From WS-2 sp036507005 (lineage in GTDB: Bacteria; Eisenbacteria; RBG-16-71-46), in NCBI GenBank assembly GCA_036507005.1, contig DASXQT010000040.1, positions 1 to 64,000 on the forward strand: a stretch of DNA of 64,000 nt, written 5' to 3'. Positions 52,221 to 58,689 of the stretch are shown in pieces. A model generated the notes under the pieces. It was not told where the DNA came from. It saw only the letters and a list, made by a program, of their open reading frames with translations, and ran no database searches. How positions within the stretch are numbered: the first letter of the stretch is position 1; each line of letters begins with the position of its first letter. A program made the position numbers and the translations under genes.

Positions 52221-53855
52221 CTAGCATGGCTCGTCGCGCGTCGCGGGGCTTCGGCCCCGGTGCGGTTTCCCGCCGCCCGCCCTGCGGCGCTCGAGCAGCG
52301 CGAGCAGGGCGCCGGCGTCGGTCTTGGAGGCGTGGCGCGAGTCGCGCGGGATGAGCGGGAGGGTGACGATCTCGTCCACCGGCATGGGATCGAGCGCCGC
52401 GGCGATCTCCTCGCACCTGGGCTCGCTGAGCGGCGCATCGGCCTCGACGCACAGCACCGCGCGCGCGCCGGCTTCGGGGTCGGAGAGCCCGAGGTAGGCC
52501 GCGTGCCGCACGCCGGAGACGCGGAGCGCGCGCATCTCGGCCGCGATCCCCCACCAGGTCCGGCCGCCGCGCGTCACGCGGCGCCCGATCCGCCCCATGA
52601 GCCAGAGCCGCCCGTGCGCGTCGAGCCGCGCGCCGTCGCCGGTGCGGTGCCAGACGCGACTGCCGTCCTTGATCTTGTTCTCGCGGTCGGACTCGGGGTC
52701 GTCGAGGTAGCCGGAGAGCACGTGCCGCCCGCTCACCACCACCTCGCCGGTCTCGCCCGGCGCCGCCTCCCACTCGGCGAGGCCGCGCGCGCCGAGGGCC
52801 ACCGGGCCGTCGTGGGGGCAGATCAGGCGCAGCTCGATCTCGGGCACGGGCGTGCCCGCCGGGAGGCCCTCGCCGCCCCGCTCGAGCGCGGCCAGCATGT
52901 CGCCCGCCGTGATGCTCGCGATCGGCTCGGCCTCTGTGCTGCCGTAAACCACGTGCGGCGTGCCGTGCGGCATTGCCTCCTGGAGCTTGCGCGCGAGGGC
53001 CGGCAGCACCGGCGCGCCGCCCGTGAAGAGCGCGCGCACCGGGAGCGTCTTCCGCGGCAGGCACCCGTCGACGAGTCGCTCGTAGAACGCCGGCGAGCCG
53101 CTGGTGGTGGTGACGCGCTCGGCGAGCATCTGGGCGTGGATCGCGGCGGGGTCGATGTCCGCCGGGCGCCGCGGGTCGAAATCGGGGAGCACGCTCGTCA
53201 CGCCGCCCGCCAGGTTGTTGAGCACGAACACCGGGAGCGTGGGCATGTCCACGTCGCTCTCGGTGATCCCGAGGTGGGAGCGGAGCACCTCGTGCTGCGC
53301 CCACAGGAACTCGTGCGAGCGCGCGGCGGCCTTGGGCCGGCCGGTGCTCCCGGTGGTGAACGTGATGAGCGCCGGAGAGCCGGCCGCGACCTCCGCGGGC
53401 GGCCGCGCCTCGCCGCCGCGCTCGAGGCGCGCGAGCGAGACCAGGCTCCCGCCCGCCACGATCGGGATCGGGATCGCGCGCAGCGCGGGGCTCGCGAGCC
53501 GCAGCAGGTGCGCCTTGGGCGTGCCGAGGAAGGCGCGCGGCCGCGCCGCCGCCACCGCGTCGTCGAGCCGCTTCCTGCCCGCCCAGGCGTCCACGAACAC
53601 CGCCACGGCGCCCGCGTGGTGGATGGCCAGCAGCGCGACGTAGAGGTCGAGCGACATCGGGATGAAGAGCAGCACGCGGTCGCCGGGCGCGATCCCGCGC
53701 CTCGCGAGCCCGGCGGCGAGCGCGGCGACCCGGCCCGCGAGCGCGCCGAACGTCACGCGCCTCACGCGCCCGCCGCGATACTCGACGATCGCGAGGCGGT
53801 CGGGATGCGCGGCCGCCCGCCCGGCCAGGCGCGCGGCGGTGTTCACGGCGTCCAC
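52221..53855 (-). CDS. AMP-forming acyl/aryl ligase, OleC-like
   Basis: 544 aa adenylating enzyme (ANL superfamily). Motifs: ITFTTGSTGRPKAAARSHEF (P-loop), VVYGSTEAEPIAS (A5), GETGEVVVSGRHVLSGYLDD and WHRTGDGARLDAHGRLWLMG (A7-A8). The terminal catalytic-lysine region reads DSRHASKTDAGALL, Lys present. The YGSTEAEPI form and overall layout are nearer to OleC-type fatty-acid ligases than to acetyl-CoA synthetase. OleA, OleB and OleD are absent, so olefin synthesis is unlikely. Its start overlaps the upstream GNAT-like gene by 13 bp. Confidence 0.85.
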   Translation of the reverse strand: MDAVNTAARLAGRAAAHPDRLAIVEYRGGRVRRVTFGALAGRVAALAAGLARRGIAPGDRVLLFIPMSLDLYVALLAIHHAGAVAVFVDAWAGRKRLDDAVAAARPRAFLGTPKAHLLRLASPALRAIPIPIVAGGSLVSLARLERGGEARPPAEVAAGSPALITFTTGSTGRPKAAARSHEFLWAQHEVLRSHLGITESDVDMPTLPVFVLNNLAGGVTSVLPDFDPRRPADIDPAAIHAQMLAERVTTTSGSPAFYERLVDGCLPRKTLPVRALFTGGAPVLPALARKLQEAMPHGTPHVVYGSTEAEPIASITAGDMLAALERGGEGLPAGTPVPEIELRLICPHDGPVALGARGLAEWEAAPGETGEVVVSGRHVLSGYLDDPESDRENKIKDGSRVWHRTGDGARLDAHGRLWLMGRIGRRVTRGGRTWWGIAAEMRALRVSGVRHAAYLGLSDPEAGARAVLCVEADAPLSEPRCEEIAAALDPMPVDEIVTLPLIPRDSRHASKTDAGALLALLERRRAGGGKPHRGRSPATRDEPC

Positions 53856-54856
53856 TGGTAGAGCGCGTAGCGGCGGAACACGCGGGTCTCGTGGCGGCCC
53901 GACATCCGCATCGAGAAGTTGGAGACGTGCATGAGCGCGTGGATCAGCGCCGCGTAGCCGCGCGCGTGCGCCAGCGAGCGCAGCCGGTCGAGCATGTGGT
54001 TGGCGAGCCCCTGCCCGCGCGCGGCAGGGGCGGTCGCCACGGTCTTCACCACGATGCGGGTCGGCCGTCCGCCGCGCGCGCTCATTGGATCGGGGAACGC
54101 GAACTGGTAGGCCGCGAGCCGGCCACGGGCGTCGTGGGCGAGCAGCACGAAGTCGGGATCGAGTCGGCCGCGGAACGGCTCGTACATGGCGCGGAACGCC
54201 TCGCGCCCGATGGGGGTGTAGTAAAGGTTGTCCGCGAACGTCTCGAGGCTCAAGTCGAAGAGCGCGTCCAGCTCCGCGTCGAAGCGCGCGGGATCGAGCG
54301 GCCGCACCGTGAAGCCCGCGGCCGCGACGCGCTCCGCCACCGCGCGCACGTCGGGGGCCTCCGCCCCGGGCCGGTCGTCGAGACGGCTCTCGTAGCGCGC
54401 CGCGATCGAGAACCCGGCGCTCTCGAAATGCTCCGGGTACTCGAACGGATTGCGCGGCTCGGCGAGGAAGTGCGCGGGCTCGAACTCAGCATCCCCGGCC
54501 TGCGAGGGCAGCGCCAGGCGGTAACGCGCCCACGTGCTGCCGTTCATGGGTGCCAGCACGCGCGCCACGTCCTGCGCGGCGAGGCTCCTGCGGGCGTCCT
54601 CGAGCAGCGCCACGCCCGCCTCGCGCTCGAGCGCCTCGTAGTGGCCGACGAGCCCGCTCGCCCCGGGCGCGCCGTGGAGGCCGTGCGCGACCGCGAGCGT
54701 GCAGCGCGCGAGCGGCCGGCCGCCGCGCGAGGCGAGCATGCAGGTGGCGCCGGCCGCGACCGGCTCGGGCGCCGCGTCGGGCAGCCCGCGCACGCCGTCG
54801 AATGCGGACCGGCGCGGATCGTCGGGCGCGAACGACTCGATCGCGAGCGCGCTCAT
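53843..54856 (-). CDS. GNAT-like acyltransferase
   Basis: 337 aa. Two-part GNAT-like protein: the first half has AAGATCMLASRGGRPLARCTL-type strands (split) and VLAPMNGSTWARYRLAL; the second has the acceptor/acyl-CoA region TVATAPAARGQGLANHMLDRL with the RGQGLA pyrophosphate loop. HFLAEPRNPFEYPEHFESAGF is a recurring motif in uncharacterised GNATs encoded beside lipid genes. Start ATG overlaps the stop of the upstream kinase gene by 4 bp (ATGA). Predicted to transfer an acyl group to an amine or hydroxyl of a lipid intermediate; inference from context. Confidence 0.75.
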   Translation of the reverse strand: MSALAIESFAPDDPRRSAFDGVRGLPDAAPEPVAAGATCMLASRGGRPLARCTLAVAHGLHGAPGASGLVGHYEALEREAGVALLEDARRSLAAQDVARVLAPMNGSTWARYRLALPSQAGDAEFEPAHFLAEPRNPFEYPEHFESAGFSIAARYESRLDDRPGAEAPDVRAVAERVAAAGFTVRPLDPARFDAELDALFDLSLETFADNLYYTPIGREAFRAMYEPFRGRLDPDFVLLAHDARGRLAAYQFAFPDPMSARGGRPTRIVVKTVATAPAARGQGLANHMLDRLRSLAHARGYAALIHALMHVSNFSMRMSGRHETRVFRRYALYQWTP

Positions 54857-56265
54857 AGCGCTCCGATGAGAAGCAGGTGCATCGGCGTCACCAGCAGCGT
54901 CGCCGCCGCCACGCTCAGGGTCTGGAGCCGGAGGTCGCGCCGGGGGTCGGCGCGGTGCGGCAGCAGCCGCCGCGCGCCCAGGTAGAGCGCGAGCGCCAGC
55001 GCGCACATCGCCGCCGGGACGGCGAACGCCTCGGCGTTGGGGCCGCCGGGCGCGAGCGCGAGGCTCGCAGGCGCGATCAGCGCGAAGCCCAGGGTGGCGG
55101 CGGCCAGCGCGCGTGTCGGGTTCGACAGCCGGCGCTCGAAGCGGTGCCAGCGCAGAAGCTGCCAGGCGAGGATCGCGACCTGTGCGGCGAGCGCCCCCAC
55201 GAACGGGGCGTAGAACGGATGCCCGCTCCCGAGCGAGGGATGCGGCACGAGGGTGGCGAGGGTGTTGTCCGCGAAGATGAGCGCCACCGCCACGATGCTC
55301 ACCCAGAACACCGCCTGCACCTGGTGCCCGCCGCCCGGCCGGCCGCTGTCGCGGCTGAAGAACTCGTCGATCACGAGCAGCGCGGCGAGCGCGAGCGCGG
55401 GCGCCAGGCTCCACGCCGGGCCGCCGAGGCTGAACGCCGCGTAGAGCATGAGATGCGCGGCGAGAGCGCCTGCGAAGGTGAGGAATCGCGTGCGCGACGC
55501 GATGAGGAGCGTGACCGCGAGGAACCCGAGCTGCGCGACGAGCTGGATCGCCACGTGCTCCGCCCCCGCGCCCCCGAGCTTCAGCAGCAGGTAGTAGGTC
55601 GCGAGCGGGACGATCAGGTTGTCGTTCCCGCGCATGCTGATGGCCTCGAACGAGGTGACGAGCAGCGCGATCTGGAACGCGATCAGGAGGCTCGCCGCGC
55701 GGTCCACCGGCGTGCCGAGCAGCAGCGGGACGTGGACCCCGAGGAACGTGGCGAGGAAGAACACCGCCGATCCCTCGAGGCTCTTGAGGTCGCCGCCGAC
55801 CGGGAACGCGTGGCGGCCGTAGCTCCGGCCGAGGAGCGCCGCAGCCGTGTCCGACAGCACCAGGGCGGAGAGCGCGATCAGGTAGTAGACCGGCTGGTGG
55901 CGCGCGATCACGAACAGCAGGTAGACGCCGACCGGGTAGTAGAGCTCGCCCTGCGAGCGGCGCTCAACCTCGGTCACGCTGCCGAGCCTGCCGGTGGCGC
56001 GCCCGAGCGCGATGATGCCCGCGAAAGCGCCGCCCAGCGCGAGCACGGTCCAGTGGGTGCCGAACATCCACGGAAACGAGGCCGCCACCACGCCGCCCGC
56101 GAAGTGGACGAACTTGCGCGTCCACTCGACCGGCGGAGCGAAGCGCCGCCGCCAGGTCTCGGCGATCGCGAAGATCGCGAGGAACGCGCCCCCCACGATC
56201 GCGCCCCGCGCGCTCTCGCCGGCGAGCGTCGCCGGCGGCGGCAGCGACGGAAAGAGCGGGATCAC
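54853..56265 (-). CDS. SEC59/DGK1/VTE5-like CTP-dependent lipid kinase, membrane
   Basis: 470 aa, about a dozen helices. The N-terminal about 210 residues match dolichol kinase/phytol kinase/CTP-diacylglycerol kinase: EWTRKFVHFAGGVVAASFPW, LYYPVGVYLLF, LVLSDTAAALLGRSYGRHAF (the D-x-x-A-x-x-xGR motif) and DLKSLEGSAVFF (KSxxGS). A second polytopic module of about 250 residues follows (IDEFFSRDSGRPGGGHQVQA), not normally present. GTG start overlaps the BtaA-like stop as GTGA. Likely phosphorylates diacylglycerol or a polyprenol. Confidence 0.8.
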   Translation of the reverse strand: MIPLFPSLPPPATLAGESARGAIVGGAFLAIFAIAETWRRRFAPPVEWTRKFVHFAGGVVAASFPWMFGTHWTVLALGGAFAGIIALGRATGRLGSVTEVERRSQGELYYPVGVYLLFVIARHQPVYYLIALSALVLSDTAAALLGRSYGRHAFPVGGDLKSLEGSAVFFLATFLGVHVPLLLGTPVDRAASLLIAFQIALLVTSFEAISMRGNDNLIVPLATYYLLLKLGGAGAEHVAIQLVAQLGFLAVTLLIASRTRFLTFAGALAAHLMLYAAFSLGGPAWSLAPALALAALLVIDEFFSRDSGRPGGGHQVQAVFWVSIVAVALIFADNTLATLVPHPSLGSGHPFYAPFVGALAAQVAILAWQLLRWHRFERRLSNPTRALAAATLGFALIAPASLALAPGGPNAEAFAVPAAMCALALALYLGARRLLPHRADPRRDLRLQTLSVAAATLLVTPMHLLLIGAL

Positions 56266-57440
56266 GCCGCCGCGCCCGGGGCCGGCGCGCCGCCCGCTTC
56301 CGCGCCCGCGACCTCGTCCACGTGGAAGCGCGAGTAGAACCAGGCGCGGTCGCGGGCGTGCAGCTCCCGGGCGAGGGACTCGAGCGGCCGGGCGCGCGCG
56401 GCGAGCGCTTCCGGGATGCCGCGCGGCGCCAGCATGTTCCAGTAGGCGAGCCGGGCGCCGGGTCGCGCGCGCTCGAGGAGGCGCGCGTAGCAGCGCTCGT
56501 GCTCGGCCCGGCTCATGTACTCGAAGATGTCGGAGAGGTTGAAGGCGTCGAACGCGCCCGCGGCTTCCTCCACCGGCCCGCGCATCACGCGCACGCGGTC
56601 GAGGCGGGCGCGGATCGCGCCGGTATGCTCGGGGCGCAGGTAGCGCGGCAGCGCGGACGGCGGGAAGTTGCCGGTCAGGATGTAGCCGAGGAACGGGTTG
56701 GTCGCGACCGGGATCGCGGTCAGGGCCTGGTGCGTGCGCTCGAGGATGCGCGCGCCCACGTCGCCTTCGACGTGCGCGAAGAACTCGGGGTCGCGACCCA
56801 GGCGCCCCATCACCGCGCGCCCGAAGAAGACCTTGAACAGCGCCCGCCAGCGCCACGTGTCCCAGCGCTCGTCATAGAAGCGGAGCTGCTCGGCGAGCGA
56901 CTTGGGCGCGCGCAGCGCGCGGATCGTGCCCGGCGAGTGGATGAGCGGCAGCACCCAGCGCCGGAACAGGCGGAAGTAGCCCTCGAACTTGCCGGCGTGG
57001 ATCACGCCGCGCGCGATCGCCTCGGGATGCCGGTCCCAGAAGCGCATCGCCTCCTCGGAGAGGTCGGGCTTGAGCACACGGTAGGTGTCGAGTCGCGTGG
57101 GGGAGGGGGTGACGCCCAGGAACGCGAGCAGGGCCGGGTCGTCGAGACGGCGGAACGCCGCGATCCGCAGCTCCACGCACGCGCACTGCGCGGCGCTCAG
57201 GTCCACGGCCACCACCTCGGCGGGATCGAGCGAGAGGAGCGCGAGCGCGTTGTCCCCCGCCGAGGCGACCGAGAGCGCGCGCCCGCCGCGCGCCACCGGC
57301 GCGAGCGCCGCGCACAGCACGTCCGCGTCCTCCCACACGCTGGCGTAGCGGATGAAGTCGAACGAGGCGCGCTCGCGGATCGAGGCGGCGGGAGACGCGG
57401 CGGGCGCGGCAGGGTCCACGGCGGTGGCTCGGTGTCCCAT
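56262..57440 (-). CDS. DUF3419/BtaA-like SAM:diacylglycerol aminocarboxypropyl transferase
   Basis: 392 aa. DUF3419 proteins include BtaA, which moves the 3-amino-3-carboxypropyl group of S-adenosylmethionine onto diacylglycerol in betaine-lipid synthesis. Signature: SFDFIRYASVWEDADVL, ALSVASAGDNALALLSLDP with VVAVDLSAAQCACVELR (SAM site), and AFNLSDIFEYMSRAEHERC near the C-terminus. The methyltransferase BtaB that completes betaine lipid is not in the window, so the product may be a homoserine lipid or something further acylated. First gene of an operon with 4-, 4- and 13-bp overlaps to the next three genes. Confidence 0.85.
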   Translation of the reverse strand: MGHRATAVDPAAPAASPAASIRERASFDFIRYASVWEDADVLCAALAPVARGGRALSVASAGDNALALLSLDPAEVVAVDLSAAQCACVELRIAAFRRLDDPALLAFLGVTPSPTRLDTYRVLKPDLSEEAMRFWDRHPEAIARGVIHAGKFEGYFRLFRRWVLPLIHSPGTIRALRAPKSLAEQLRFYDERWDTWRWRALFKVFFGRAVMGRLGRDPEFFAHVEGDVGARILERTHQALTAIPVATNPFLGYILTGNFPPSALPRYLRPEHTGAIRARLDRVRVMRGPVEEAAGAFDAFNLSDIFEYMSRAEHERCYARLLERARPGARLAYWNMLAPRGIPEALAARARPLESLARELHARDRAWFYSRFHVDEVAGAEAGGAPAPGAAA

Positions 57441-57507
57441 TCAGGCATCCCCCGCCATCACGGCCGTGCTCCACCTTCCCGGCTTGCGCATGGAGTACCC
57501 GCGCGAC

Positions 57508-58125
57508 TCATGACAGTCGATTGACCTCCGCGGTGATCGCCCGCTTGATCTCCGCCCAGGACGCGCGTCGCAGCATTCGCGGCATTGGCTCGCTCTCCGC
57601 GTCGTCGAAGTACGCCAGGGACCGGAGCAGGTGATACTCGTTGAAGTCCAGGCCCTTGAAGCGGCGGCGGATCAGCCGGAACACCGACTCCAGGGATCCC
57701 CCCGAGCGGATGAAGAAGTGGAGGTCGACGAAGTCCCTCCGGCTTCCGCGACCGCCGATGGCCAGCACCTTCATCACGGCGATGTCCAGCGGATCCGCGA
57801 CCACGATCCCACGGTAGGGGGTCCCGCGGAAGAGGAGCGGGCGCTGCAGCCGGAGGAAGCTGAGGCGCGTGCCCGCCAGCGTGACGTGCAGCGTCCCCGA
57901 CGACCGACCGAGCACCGTGACCGGCGCGACGCCGGCGAGCGAATCGGCCAGCCGCACGCCGTCGAAGTCCCGCCTCCCGAAAAAATCCAGATCGCGGGAG
58001 AGTCGGTGGCCCAACTGAAGCGCGAGACCCGTGCCGCCCGCGAGCACCCACCCATCGGTGAGCCCCTCATGGGCCAGCTTGCGAATCAGCACCCAGCCCC
58101 TAGTGCCTACGACCTTGGGATTCAA
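57508..58125 (-). CDS. AbiEii/AbiGii-type nucleotidyltransferase toxin
   Basis: 205 aa. Motif GGTGLALQLGHRLSRDLDFF (residues about 30-49) is the DNA-polymerase-beta nucleotidyltransferase signature of AbiEii toxins, with a third acidic position likely in VVADPLDIAVMKV. RDFVDLHFFIRSG and YHLLRSLAYFDDAE complete the family pattern. AbiEii enzymes transfer nucleotides to tRNA or other RNA and halt growth. The start is TTG at 58125, overlapping the antitoxin gene by 26 bp, hence translated from the same message. Confidence 0.88.
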   Translation of the reverse strand: MNPKVVGTRGWVLIRKLAHEGLTDGWVLAGGTGLALQLGHRLSRDLDFFGRRDFDGVRLADSLAGVAPVTVLGRSSGTLHVTLAGTRLSFLRLQRPLLFRGTPYRGIVVADPLDIAVMKVLAIGGRGSRRDFVDLHFFIRSGGSLESVFRLIRRRFKGLDFNEYHLLRSLAYFDDAESEPMPRMLRRASWAEIKRAITAEVNRLS

Positions 58126-58603
58126 GTTTCCCGCCCTCCAGGACGAGTCGCCAATAGGCCCGGGTGCGCGCGTCCACGCCGCGGCGGCCGACGGCCGCGC
58201 GCACGGCTTCGTCCCCGAAGAATCTGCGCGCCGCCCGCGCCTGGGCGCGGCTTCCGGACGTCAGCACGCGCTCCAGCACCCAGCGCGGATGACGCGCGAG
58301 ATCGGACTCGCGCAGGGTTCGTTCCCAGAACAGTGGCTTCAGGGAGCGAACCAGGGATCGAGCGGAGGCACGCCTCGCCCCAGCCGGCCGCCCGGCGGGG
58401 ACCAGCCTGATCTCCAGGCGTGCCCCGAGGACGGAGGAGATCTTCCTCAGGGTCTCGAGCTCGAACCGGTCCCAGCCGTTCTCGTATCGGTGGATGGTGG
58501 GCGCGCTCGTCCCGGCGTGCTCCGCGAGGTTCGCTAGCGTCCAGCCTTTCGCCTCCCGGAGCCGCCGAATCTGCTGGCCCAGCGTCCCAAACTTATCATT
58601 CAT
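58100..58603 (-). CDS. XRE-family antitoxin with DUF6922-like C-terminus
   Basis: 167 aa. HTH_3 domain (IRRLREAKGWTLANLAEHAG, TSAPTIHRYENG, ELETLRKISSVLGARLEI) at about 8-70. The C-terminal part KPLFWERTLRESDLARHPRW, VLERVLTSGSRAQARAARRF and TRAYWRLVLEG follows the DUF6922 pattern (FW...D...H...ERVL.G...W). It replaces the winged-helix AbiEi normally paired with AbiEii. The ATG at 58603 (MNDKFGTLGQ) is fixed by the promoter only 7 nt upstream and the palindrome over it. Confidence 0.82.
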   Translation of the reverse strand: MNDKFGTLGQQIRRLREAKGWTLANLAEHAGTSAPTIHRYENGWDRFELETLRKISSVLGARLEIRLVPAGRPAGARRASARSLVRSLKPLFWERTLRESDLARHPRWVLERVLTSGSRAQARAARRFFGDEAVRAAVGRRGVDARTRAYWRLVLEGGKLESQGRRH

Positions 58604-58608
58604 GATAA
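58593..58608. promoter_or_regulatory. Palindromic operator over the antitoxin start codon
   Basis: TTATCAT-TC-ATGATAA, exact 7-bp arms around 2 nt, in an AT-rich island within GC-rich DNA. It covers the antitoxin ATG and the predicted transcription start, where an XRE antitoxin would block transcription. Confidence 0.6.
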
Positions 58609-58610
58609 TA

Positions 58611-58639
58611 ATTGTGCCCGCCGGCCCGCGGCATGTCAA
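58611..58639 (-). promoter_or_regulatory. Promoter of the XRE/AbiEii operon
   Basis: On the minus strand a perfect -35 TTGACA (58639-58634), a 17-nt spacer and -10 CACAAT (58616-58611; four of six). Seven nt separate the -10 from the ATG, so the transcript should be leaderless or nearly so. Confidence 0.6.
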
Positions 58640-58689
58640 GTCCGCCGGCCGGCCTCACGCGGGCCATGCGACCGACCGGCCGCTCGACC

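Noticed and set aside
52221..53855. Olefin (Ole) biosynthesis cluster
   Set aside because: Only an OleC-like ligase is present; OleA, OleB and OleD homologues are absent from the neighbourhood.
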